The position numbers and the translations under genes are program-made. From Tardiphaga sp. (GTDB taxonomy: Bacteria > Pseudomonadota > Alphaproteobacteria > Rhizobiales > Xanthobacteraceae), in NCBI GenBank assembly GCA_014377915.1, contig JACMOT010000271.1:1-5454 (forward strand): a stretch of DNA of 5,454 bases, read 5' to 3'. Positions within the stretch are counted from its first letter, which is position 1. Each line of letters opens with the position of its first letter. The notes below the pieces were generated by a model that saw only the letters and a program-made list of their open reading frames with translations, had not been told where the DNA came from and did not search any database. Positions 1-5,454 of this stretch are shown piece by piece.

Positions 1-1711
1 CGATCACTTCACGGATCTTGTCGGTCGGGATCTTGAACGTCTCGATGCGCGGCGCGTATTCGCCGAGCTCGGCACGGGCGTTGGTGAGCGCCTTCGACAT
101 CTCACCGAGAATGTGAATGCGGCCTTCCTTGGCCTGGCCCAGCGCGACCTTCATGATCTCTTCGGTGATACCGGCGATCTTGATGTCCATCTGCAGCGAG
201 GTGACGCCGGTGTCGGTGCCGGCGACCTTGAAGTCCATGTCGCCGAGATGATCTTCATCACCCAGGATGTCCGACAGAACCGCGAAGCGCTCGCCCTCGA
301 GAATGAGGCCCATGGCGATACCCGCGATAGGACGCTTCAGGGGAACGCCCGCATCCATCAGCGCGAGCGACGCGCCGCACACCGAAGCCATCGACGAGGA
401 GCCGTTCGACTCGGTGATCTCGGAGACCACGCGAACCGTGTACGGGAATTCGTGATGGCCCGGCAGGACCGGATGGACCGCGCGCCAGGCGAGCTTGCCG
501 TGGCCGATTTCGCGACGCTTGGTGCCGCCCATGCGACCGGTTTCGCCGACCGAGTAGGGAGGAAAGTTGTAGTGCAGCAGGAACGTCTCTTTGTACGTTC
601 CCGACAGCGAGTCGATGTACTGCTCGTCTTCGCCGGTGCCGAGCGTGGTCACGACCAGCGCCTGGGTCTCACCGCGGGTGAACAGCGCCGAACCATGGGC
701 GCGCGGCAGCACGCCGACTTCGCAGACGATCGGACGCACCGTGGTCAGGTCGCGGCCATCGATGCGCTTCTTGGTGTCGAGGATGTTCAGGCGAACGATC
801 TGCGATTCCAGTTCCTTGAACACGCCGGCGATGCGCAGCTTGTCGTACTTCGCTTCCTGGCCTTCCGGGAAGTAATGCGCCATCGCCTTCTTCTTGACGG
901 CGCCGACGGCGGCGTAACGCTCCTGCTTGATCGGCAGCGAATAGGCGGCGCGCAGCTCGGTCTCGACCAGGCCGAGCATTTCCTTCTCGATCGCGCTGTC
1001 GTCGATGACGGCGACTTCGCGCGGCTCCTTGGCGGCCTTCTCGGCGAGCTCGATGATCGCCTTGATCACCGGCTGGAAGTGGCGGTGGCCGAACATCACG
1101 GCGCCGAGCATGATCTCTTCGTTGAGCTCCTTGGCTTCCGATTCGACCATCAGGACGGCATCGCCGGTGCCGGCGACGACGAGGTCGAGCTGGGTGTCGG
1201 CCATCTCATCCAGCGTCGGGTTGAGCACGAATTCATCGTTGATGAAGCCGACGCGGGCGGCGCCGATCGGACCCTTGAACGGAGCGCCCGAAATGGTCAG
1301 CGCGGCCGAGGTGGCGATCAGGGCGAGAATATCCGGATCGTTTTCCATGTCGTGCGACAGCACGGTGACGACGACCTGGGTCTCGTTGCGCCAGCCATCG
1401 ACGAACAGCGGGCGGATCGGACGGTCGATCAGGCGGGAGACCAGCGTCTCCTTCTCGGTCGGACGACCTTCGCGCTTGAAATAGCCACCCGGAATGCGCC
1501 GGGCGGCATAGGTCTTCTGGATGTAGTCGACGGCCAGCGGCAGGAAGTCGATGCCATCCTTGGCGGTCTTGGCGGCGACCACGGTGGCGATGACAACGGT
1601 CTCGCCATAGGTGGCCATCACGGCGCCGTCAGCCTGGCGCGCAATCTTGCCGGTTTCGAGCTTGAGCGGACGGCCGCCCCAATCGATCTCGACGGTATGA
1701 ACATTAAACAT
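1..1711 (-). CDS. pnp: Polyribonucleotide nucleotidyltransferase (PNPase), 3' end outside the window
   Basis: PNPase is a phosphorolytic 3'-5' exoribonuclease that releases nucleoside diphosphates and takes part in mRNA decay and small-RNA turnover, as a trimer and often with RNase E. The 570 visible codons run without interruption from [13 protein letters not shown]. The first RNase PH domain contains [10 protein letters not shown] (about residues 75-84), the counterpart of the E. coli FFRR RNA-contact loop. The second contains [10 protein letters not shown] (435-444), the phosphate-binding serines, and [10 protein letters not shown] (484-493), whose D485 and D491 match the metal-binding aspartates of the family. 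The helical linker lies between the two. The frame leaves the window at [10 protein letters not shown], just where the KH domain begins, so the KH and S1 RNA-binding domains (roughly 140-150 residues) are missing only because of the window edge. The start is well fixed: a TGA in frame lies at 1724-1726, 12 nt upstream of the ATG. The ribosome binding site is weak (GAAAG-like). Residue 71 is Arg where Gly is usual (YAARRIPGG). Confidence 0.97.
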   Translation of the reverse strand, partial: MFNVHTVEIDWGGRPLKLETGKIARQADGAVMATYGETVVIATVVAAKTAKDGIDFLPLAVDYIQKTYAARRIPGGYFKREGRPTEKETLVSRLIDRPIRPLFVDGWRNETQVVVTVLSHDMENDPDILALIATSAALTISGAPFKGPIGAARVGFINDEFVLNPTLDEMADTQLDLVVAGTGDAVLMVESEAKELNEEIMLGAVMFGHRHFQPVIKAIIELAEKAAKEPREVAVIDDSAIEKEMLGLVETELRAAYSLPIKQERYAAVGAVKKKAMAHYFPEGQEAKYDKLRIAGVFKELESQIVRLNILDTKKRIDGRDLTTVRPIVCEVGVLPRAHGSALFTRGETQALVVTTLGTGEDEQYIDSLSGTYKETFLLHYNFPPYSVGETGRMGGTKRREIGHGKLAWRAVHPVLPGHHEFPYTVRVVSEITESNGSSSMASVCGASLALMDAGVPLKRPIAGIAMGLILEGERFAVLSDILGDEDHLGDMDFKVAGTDTGVTSLQMDIKIAGITEEIMKVALGQAKEGRIHILGEMSKALTNARAELGEYAPRIETFKIPTDKIREVI

Positions 1712-1880
1712 ATCGGTTTTCTTTCATGGGTTCACGAAAGCATGGCGCCGAAAACACAAAAACCATGCGCAAGACCGCGGGAAGCCGTTCGCGATGTCCC
1801 GCGAAACCAGCGTCCGGCGATCCGGCCATGGCTATCGTGTTCTGAATGGCGTCCATCCTTCCGATGGTCGCGGGGGTCCC

Positions 1881-1946
1881 ACTGGACCTTGCCGCGCGAC
1901 GGGCACCTTGCCCGTCATCGTCCAGTCGCCGGAGTGCTGCTGGACG
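1881..1946 (-). promoter_or_regulatory. Nested hairpin with a competing alternative pairing in the pnp leader
   Basis: Given as the plus strand, ACTGGAC (1881-1887) pairs with GTCCAGT (1920-1926). This encloses a perfect 8-bp stem, GACGGGCA (1898-1905) with TGCCCGTC (1909-1916), and a 3-nt loop. CTGGAC is repeated at 1940-1945, so CGTCCAG (1919-1925) can instead pair with CTGGACG (1940-1946) over 7 bp. The two pairings use the same central segment and exclude each other. The second also competes with the outer stem of the 1944-1980 hairpin. The complementarity is seen directly. A regulatory switch or an RNase III target is inference. Confidence 0.5.
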
Positions 1947-1980
1947 TTATCGTGCGGCCCTTTGTTGGCCCGCACTACGT
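1944..1980 (-). promoter_or_regulatory. First hairpin of the pnp leader, just after the rpsO terminator
   Basis: The inner arms 1952-1960 and 1967-1975 pair at 8 of 9 positions (one C-C mismatch at 1958/1969) around the 6-nt loop TTTGTT. The outer arms ACGT (1944-1947) and ACGT (1977-1980) pair across a small internal loop. No U-tract follows on the minus strand, so it does not look like a terminator. It could be a processing site or a 5' stabilising hairpin. Confidence 0.45.
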
Positions 1981-1990
1981 AAGTGGATAC

Positions 1991-2018
1991 AAAAACGCGC
2001 GCAGGAGGCTGCGCGCGT
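1991..2018 (-). terminator. Rho-independent terminator downstream of rpsO
   Basis: The arms ACGCGCGCA (1995-2003) and TGCGCGCGT (2010-2018) are perfect complements, and G2004-C2009 adds a tenth pair around a 4-nt loop. On the minus strand the GC-rich stem is followed directly by a run of five T (1995-1991, the first shared with the stem), then GTATCC. The structure begins 7 nt past the rpsO TAA. This matches the position of the rpsO t1 attenuator in E. coli, which ends many transcripts before pnp. On the plus strand the flank GATTTGTTT is only mildly T-rich, so the site is mainly a minus-strand terminator. Confidence 0.87.
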
Positions 2019-2025
2019 GATTTGT

Positions 2026-2295
2026 TTAGCGACGGATGTTGTGCTTCTCGAGCATCGCCTTGTAGCGCGGCTCGTCCTTGCGCTTGATGTAATCAAGCAG
2101 GGAACGACGCGTCGAGACGAGCTTCAGAAGGCCACGGCGGGAATGGTTGTCCTTGACGTGGGTCTTGAAGTGCGCGGTCAGGTTGGTGATCCGCTCGGTG
2201 AGGATCGCAATCTGAACTTCCGGCGAACCGGTATCGGTGGCCTTATTGCCGTTGGTCTTGATGACTTCCGCTTTGCGTTCCGCGGTAATCGACAT
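2026..2295 (-). CDS. rpsO: 30S ribosomal protein S15
   Basis: S15 binds the 16S rRNA central domain (helices 20-22) early in assembly, nucleates the platform, and forms an intersubunit bridge to 23S rRNA. The 89 residues match the usual bacterial length. The sequence is all-helical and colinear with the family: [11 protein letters not shown] (20-30), the LTAH segment ending at H42, DNHSRRGLL (49-57) with the rRNA-contacting H51 and S52, and a basic [12 protein letters not shown] (63-74) ending in KHNIRR. The ATG lies 2 bp after the truB stop, so the ribosome binding site (weak, GAAAG, about 10 nt upstream) sits inside the truB end and translation is probably coupled. A strong terminator follows the gene. 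In E. coli S15 represses its own mRNA through a pseudoknot. The tight truB junction here leaves no separate leader for such an element. Confidence 0.98.
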   Translation of the reverse strand: MSITAERKAEVIKTNGNKATDTGSPEVQIAILTERITNLTAHFKTHVKDNHSRRGLLKLVSTRRSLLDYIKRKDEPRYKAMLEKHNIRR

Positions 2296-2297
2296 CG

Positions 2298-3455
2298 TCA
2301 GATACTTTCTTTGCGAGCCGAACTGGCGGTCAGTCCGGTCAGGTTGAACACACGCTTGGGGATGAGTTCGCCATTGTTTATCTCGGCGAGGGCCAATAGT
2401 CGGCCCGCCACCGTGACATAAACCGTGCCGCTACCAGTGGGCGCATCCCGTCCGCGCAACAAAACGGCCTGGCCCCGATGGAGCCTTGCCGCATCCGCCC
2501 GTGTGACGGCCAGTGCCGGGATGTCGTCCAGCGCGGTCTCAACGGGCAGTAGCGCGTCGGCGAGGTTGCCCTCGCCAGACGCGGCTCTATCGCACAAAGC
2601 CTCCAACTGTTCCAGCGGAATCATGTCGATCTCGGCAAATGGGCCGACCAGCGTGCGGCGCAGCGCGCTGATATGGCCGTAGCAGCCGAGCAGGCGGCCG
2701 ATATCGCGGGCCAGCGCCCGGACGTAGGTACCCTTGCCGCATTCGGCCTCGAACACCGAATGGCGATCGTCCGGCTGTTCGGTCAGGATCAGTTCGTGAA
2801 TCACCACCGGGCGCGGTACCAGCGGCACGATCTCGCCATCGCGGGCGAGGTCATAGGCGCGTTCGCCGGCGATCTTGATGGCGGAATATTGCGGCGGGGT
2901 CTGCTCGATATTGCCGGTAAATCGCGGCAGCAGGGCGCGGATCTGCTCGGCGGTGGGCCGGATGTCGCTGGTAAAGGTGACCTTGCCCTCGGTGTCGTCG
3001 GTGTCGCGCTCCTCGCCCCAGCACACCGTGAAACTGTAGCGCTTGCGGCCGTCCATCACGAACGGCACCGTCTTGGTGGCTTCGCCCATCGCGATCGGCA
3101 GGCCGCCGGTGGCCAGCGGATCCAGCGTGCCGGCATGGCCGGCGCGCTTGGCCGAAAACAGCCGCTTCACCACCGCCACCGCCTGGGTCGAGGTCATGCC
3201 GATCGGCTTGTCCAGCACCACCCAGCCATGGACGTCGCGCTTGTCGCGGCGGAACTGGCCCTGCTGCCGCTGTGGCTTGCCGCGCGGACCATTATTGCCG
3301 CGCGGGAACTGCGCGGGCGCGAGCTGGGCGCCATCGGCCTGCTCGACGGCCGCGATGGTTTCATCGTGCGCAGCCGGCGCGAAATTATTTTCATCCGCGG
3401 CGTTGATGGCTTCGTCTGGCGCGTCGATCACGCCGTTGGCAGTGGTCACAATCAT
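2298..3455 (-). CDS. truB: tRNA pseudouridine(55) synthase TruB
   Basis: TruB converts U55 in the T-loop of most tRNAs to pseudouridine and also acts as a tRNA-folding chaperone. Residue numbers count from the ATG at 3455 (385 aa). The catalytic core begins at [16 protein letters not shown] (about 74-89). The nucleophile is D112 in [11 protein letters not shown], with Y140 in GRKRYSF. The segment [21 protein letters not shown] begins at 187, and [14 protein letters not shown] at 240. The C-terminal part (about 300-375) fits a PUA-like RNA-binding domain. About 73 residues precede the core, against about 10 in E. coli TruB (314 aa). They are first acidic and Ala-rich, then rich in Gly, Gln and Arg (about 52-73). 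The ATG overlaps the rbfA TGA as TGATG. A TTG one codon earlier (3456-3458) is in frame and would give 386 aa, but ATG is preferred. Confidence 0.97.
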   Translation of the reverse strand: MIVTTANGVIDAPDEAINAADENNFAPAAHDETIAAVEQADGAQLAPAQFPRGNNGPRGKPQRQQGQFRRDKRDVHGWVVLDKPIGMTSTQAVAVVKRLFSAKRAGHAGTLDPLATGGLPIAMGEATKTVPFVMDGRKRYSFTVCWGEERDTDDTEGKVTFTSDIRPTAEQIRALLPRFTGNIEQTPPQYSAIKIAGERAYDLARDGEIVPLVPRPVVIHELILTEQPDDRHSVFEAECGKGTYVRALARDIGRLLGCYGHISALRRTLVGPFAEIDMIPLEQLEALCDRAASGEGNLADALLPVETALDDIPALAVTRADAARLHRGQAVLLRGRDAPTGSGTVYVTVAGRLLALAEINNGELIPKRVFNLTGLTASSARKESI

Positions 3456-3868
3456 CAATTTTCGTCCGAATCTGTTTTCAGGTCGCGCTGTACCGCGGGT
3501 GTTCTCAGTAATTTCTCGATCCGTTCCGCTTCATCGAATCGTTCATCGATGCGGAAGCGGAGGTCAGGTGCGAATTTAAGATTAACGCGCCGCGCCGCCT
3601 CGGTGCGCAAGAAGCCCTTGTTGGTGGCCAGCGCCTTCAGCACCAGCTCGGTATTGCGGCCGCCGAGCGGCATCACATAGACGGTGGCCAGTTTGAGGTC
3701 CGGCGACATCCGCACTTCCGGCACCGTGATCAGATTGGTCTCGAGGACCGGATCATGCACGCCGCCCTGCGAGAGGATTTCCGCGAGCGCGTGGCGCATG
3801 ATTTCGCCGACCCGCAGCTGACGCTGCGCGCTGGCCGACGAAGAGCCTTTTTGTTGGTGCTTGGGCAT
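3455..3868 (-). CDS. rbfA: 30S ribosome-binding factor A
   Basis: RbfA is a small KH-like protein that binds the immature 30S subunit near the 5' helix of 16S rRNA, helps late maturation, and supports growth in the cold. The 137 residues are close to the usual length. Features in order: a Ser/Gln-rich start (1-17), helix 1 [13 protein letters not shown] (20-32), the strand pair [17 protein letters not shown] (49-65), the helix-kink-helix [21 protein letters not shown] (from 75) containing the family's GFLR turn, and the last strand [13 protein letters not shown] (96-108). The tail 109-137 is charged and probably flexible. The ATG has a good ribosome binding site. The gene overlaps truB by one base and follows infB after a 170-bp spacer, as in the usual infB-rbfA-truB order. 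Confidence 0.96.
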   Translation of the reverse strand: MPKHQQKGSSSASAQRQLRVGEIMRHALAEILSQGGVHDPVLETNLITVPEVRMSPDLKLATVYVMPLGGRNTELVLKALATNKGFLRTEAARRVNLKFAPDLRFRIDERFDEAERIEKLLRTPAVQRDLKTDSDEN

Positions 3869-3873
3869 CGAAT

Positions 3874-3878
3874 TCCCT
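3874..3878 (-). promoter_or_regulatory. Ribosome binding site of rbfA
   Basis: On the minus strand AGGGA lies 5 nt before the ATG at 3868-3866. It is the clearest Shine-Dalgarno match in the window and supports the chosen rbfA start. The sites before truB, rpsO and pnp are weaker. Confidence 0.7.
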
Positions 3879-3893
3879 ACCGGAAACAGATGT

Positions 3894-3978
3894 CGCCATG
3901 GCCGGGCTCGTCCCGGCCATCCACGATCATGCTGCTGAATAAAAGACGTGGATGCCCGGCATTACGCCGGGCATGACG
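3894..3978. repeat. Palindromic three-hairpin intergenic repeat
   Basis: Three adjacent hairpins abut without a gap. ATGGCCGGG (3898-3906) pairs perfectly with CCCGGCCAT (3912-3920). CCACG (3921-3925) pairs with CGTGG (3947-3951). ATGCCCGGC (3952-3960) pairs perfectly with GCCGGGCAT (3966-3974). The whole element is also an inverted repeat: 3894-3925 matches the reverse complement of 3947-3978 at 24 of 32 positions. I recall near-identical elements (GGCCGGG...CCCGGCC, ATCCACG, CGTGGATGCCCGG) scattered through intergenic DNA of Bradyrhizobium and relatives. That is memory, not a search. It probably acts as a REP-like element that folds in the infB-rbfA transcript. Its minus-strand translation gives the MPGxxPGIHV peptide that often appears in spurious small genes. 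Confidence 0.8.
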
Positions 3979-4000
3979 TCACTCGTCTCAATACCTTCAG

Positions 4001-4049
4001 GCTCGCTGCAAGACTTGGACTTACAGAGAGGTCTGAGCTTACAGCGAGC
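4001..4049 (-). promoter_or_regulatory. infB: Hairpin enclosing the infB stop codon
   Basis: GCTCGCTGCAAG (4001-4012) and CTTACAGCGAGC (4038-4049) are inverted repeats. In minus-strand RNA all 12 positions pair, one of them a G-U wobble. The 25-nt loop holds a 4-bp inner stem, CAGA (4024-4027) with TCTG (4032-4035). The infB UAA (4041-4039) is inside the upstream arm. No T-run follows, so it is not an intrinsic terminator. Possible roles are a 3' stability element or a block to ribosome or exonuclease passage between infB and rbfA. Confidence 0.55.
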
Positions 4050-5454
4050 GCTGGATCGTCTCGACGCGATAACACTCGATAATGTCGCCGGCGCGCATGT
4101 CGCCGTAGGTTTCGAACGCCATGCCACATTCCTGGCCGGACGCCACTTCCTTCACTTCGTCCTTGAAGCGCTTCAGGGTCGACAGCTTGCCTTCGTGCAC
4201 CACGACGTTGTCGCGGATCAGGCGCACATTGGCGCCGCGTTCCACGGTGCCGTCGGTGACGCGGCAACCCGCGACCTTGCCGACCTTGGAGATGTTGAAC
4301 ACTTCCAGGATCAGGGCATTGCCGAGCATGGTCTCGCGCAAAGTCGGCGCGAGCAGGCCGGACATCGCCTTCTTCACGTCATCCACGAGGTCGTAGATGA
4401 TGTTGTAGTAGCGGATCTCGATGCCGTTGCGCTTGGCCGCGGCCGCGGCTTCCTTGTTGGCGCGAACCGAGAAGCCGATGATGGCGGCGTTGAAGCCTTC
4501 CGCCAGCGTGACGTCGGATTCGCTGATGCCGCCGACGCCCGCATGCAGGATGCGCGCGGTGACTTCGTCGGTGCCGAGCTTCTCCAGCGAGCCCAGGATC
4601 GCTTCCAGCGAGCCCTGCACGTCGGCCTTGATGATCAGCGGGAAGTCCTTGCGGCCGGTGGTCTTGAGCTGGCTCATCATCTGCTCAAGCGAGCCGCGCA
4701 TGCCGGAAATGGCCGAGGCGGACTTCTCGCGCTTCTGATGCGCACGGTAGGCGGTGACTTCGCGGGCGCGGGCTTCGCTCTCGACCACGGCGACACGATC
4801 ACCGGCTTCCGGCGGACCGTTGAAGCCGAGCACTTCGACCGGCACCGAGGGACCGGCGTCGGTCATCTGCACGCCCTGATCGGAAATCAGCGCGCGAACA
4901 CGGCCCATTTCGGCGCCGGCGACGATGATGTCGCCCACGCGCAGGGTGCCGCGCTGAACCAGCACGGTGGCGACCGGACCGCGGCCGCGATCGAGCTTGG
5001 CTTCGATCACGGTACCTTCGGCCGGACGGTCGGTATTGGTCTTCAGGTCGAGGATGTCGGCCTGCAGCGCGATCATTTCCAGCAGCTTGTCGAGGTTGGT
5101 CTTGTTCTTGGCGGATACTTCGACGTCGACGACGTCGCCGCCGAAGGATTCGACCTGAACTTCGTACTGCAGCAGCTCGGTGCGGACGCGCTCGGCCTTG
5201 GCGTCGGGCTTGTCCATCTTGTTGATCGCCACGATCATCGGCACACCCGCCGCCTTGGCGTGGTGGATGCCCCCGATGGTCTGCGGCACCCCGCCGTCAC
5301 CGGCGGCGACGACCAGGATCCCGATGTCGGTGACCTTGGCGCCGCGCACCCGCAGCGCGGGGAACGGGGCGTGGCCCGGGGTGTCGATGAAGGTGATCTT
5401 CTTGCCGCTTTCCGGCGAGGTCACCTGATAGGCGCCGATATGCTGGGTGATGCC
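4039..5454 (-). CDS. infB: Translation initiation factor IF2, 5' end outside the window
   Basis: IF2 is the GTPase that brings fMet-tRNA to the 30S subunit and promotes 50S joining. The window holds the last 471 residues. The N-terminal region and the G1 P-loop lie beyond the right edge. Counting from the first visible residue: switch [10 protein letters not shown] (1-9), G3 DTPGH (25-29) with the catalytic-type His, G4 NKMD (78-81), G5 SAK (114-116), domain II (about 145-230), the domain III core [17 protein letters not shown] (271-287), and the C-terminal fMet-tRNA-binding domain with [21 protein letters not shown] (from 414) and QECGM (441-445). The true start is not visible, and the GTG at 5422-5424 is only an internal valine codon. 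Residues 30-62 carry about eleven changes at positions normally near-invariant. The gene ends in TAA, and a second in-frame TAA follows at 4021-4023. Confidence 0.97.
   Translation of the reverse strand, partial: GITQHIGAYQVTSPESGKKITFIDTPGHAPFPALRVRGAKVTDIGILVVAAGDGGVPQTIGGIHHAKAAGVPMIVAINKMDKPDAKAERVRTELLQYEVQVESFGGDVVDVEVSAKNKTNLDKLLEMIALQADILDLKTNTDRPAEGTVIEAKLDRGRGPVATVLVQRGTLRVGDIIVAGAEMGRVRALISDQGVQMTDAGPSVPVEVLGFNGPPEAGDRVAVVESEARAREVTAYRAHQKREKSASAISGMRGSLEQMMSQLKTTGRKDFPLIIKADVQGSLEAILGSLEKLGTDEVTARILHAGVGGISESDVTLAEGFNAAIIGFSVRANKEAAAAAKRNGIEIRYYNIIYDLVDDVKKAMSGLLAPTLRETMLGNALILEVFNISKVGKVAGCRVTDGTVERGANVRLIRDNVVVHEGKLSTLKRFKDEVKEVASGQECGMAFETYGDMRAGDIIECYRVETIQRSL

Larger units (their letters stand above)
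1712..1990 (-). promoter_or_regulatory. Structured leader region of pnp (rpsO-pnp spacer)
   Basis: This 279-bp gap between the rpsO terminator and pnp has no credible gene. Read on the minus strand it carries a series of inverted repeats: 1944-1980, 1881-1926 (nested), 1853-1867 (5 bp, CCATC/GATGG), 1788-1805 (6 bp, TTCGCG/CGCGAA) and 1740-1768 (6 bp, GCATGG/CCATGC, 17-nt loop, ending 28 nt before the pnp ATG). In E. coli the equivalent spacer holds a pnp promoter and a leader hairpin that RNase III cuts, after which PNPase represses its own synthesis. A similar role here is inferred from position and structure, not shown. I found no convincing -35/-10 promoter. A 7-codon frame (1704-1727, MKENRYV) overlaps the pnp start but has no clear support as a leader peptide. 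Confidence 0.6.

Noticed and set aside
1704..1727. 7-codon leader peptide (MKENRYV) overlapping the pnp start
   Set aside because: It has no convincing ribosome binding site and is too short to separate from chance. It is noted only in the leader entry.
113..2020. 635-codon open frame on the plus strand
   Set aside because: It lies antisense to pnp and its leader. The minus strand encodes an uninterrupted, recognisable PNPase, and the plus frame is a codon-bias shadow with no familiar domain.
1846..2421. 191-codon plus-strand frame across rpsO
   Set aside because: It is antisense to the S15 gene and the terminator, with no support as a protein.
2673..3680. 335-codon open frame on the plus strand
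   Set aside because: It is antisense to truB and rbfA, both clearly identified. The translation is low-complexity and unlike any family I know.
3894..3978. CRISPR-like or tRNA-like structure
   Set aside because: The three hairpins suggest a cloverleaf, but there is no acceptor stem, T-loop or anticodon arm consensus, and there is no spaced direct-repeat array.
4001..4049. Intrinsic terminator after infB
   Set aside because: The stem is long but is not followed by a T-run on the minus strand, and the operon continues into rbfA.
3927..4127. 66-codon minus-strand frame ending in a PGIHV-type peptide
   Set aside because: It overlaps infB out of frame and runs into the palindromic repeat, which commonly creates false small genes in this bacterial group.

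Overview
This window is a conserved bacterial translation and RNA-metabolism operon, read entirely on the minus strand. In transcription order (right to left) it holds infB (IF2, 5' end cut by the window), rbfA, truB, rpsO and pnp (3' end cut by the window). High GC, the gene order, and the details of IF2, S15 and PNPase point to an alphaproteobacterium. The most likely group is the Bradyrhizobium/Rhodopseudomonas/Nitrobacter/Afipia family. A palindromic element between infB and rbfA, of a type I recall as widespread in the intergenic DNA of that family, supports this. Family placement is from memory and was not searched.

Layout: positions 4039-5454 hold infB from switch I to its stop. Positions 3869-4038 are a 170-bp spacer with a hairpin around the infB stop and a three-hairpin palindromic repeat. 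rbfA (3455-3868) and truB (2298-3455) overlap by one base (TGATG). truB and rpsO (2026-2295) are 2 bp apart. A clear intrinsic terminator at 1991-2018 follows rpsO. A 314-bp spacer (1712-2025) then leads to pnp (1-1711). That spacer is rich in inverted repeats, including a segment that can pair with either of two partners, as expected of a structured pnp leader.

The genes form one functional set. IF2 places initiator tRNA on the ribosome, RbfA matures the 30S subunit, TruB makes pseudouridine 55 in tRNA, S15 nucleates the 30S platform, and PNPase degrades and processes RNA. The long plus-strand reading frames are antisense shadows caused by GC-rich codon bias.

No new gene system was found: the protein content is ordinary housekeeping. 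The points worth a second look are non-coding (the pnp leader, the infB stop-codon hairpin, the palindromic repeat), plus a cluster of odd substitutions in the infB G domain near the right edge that may be sequence error.
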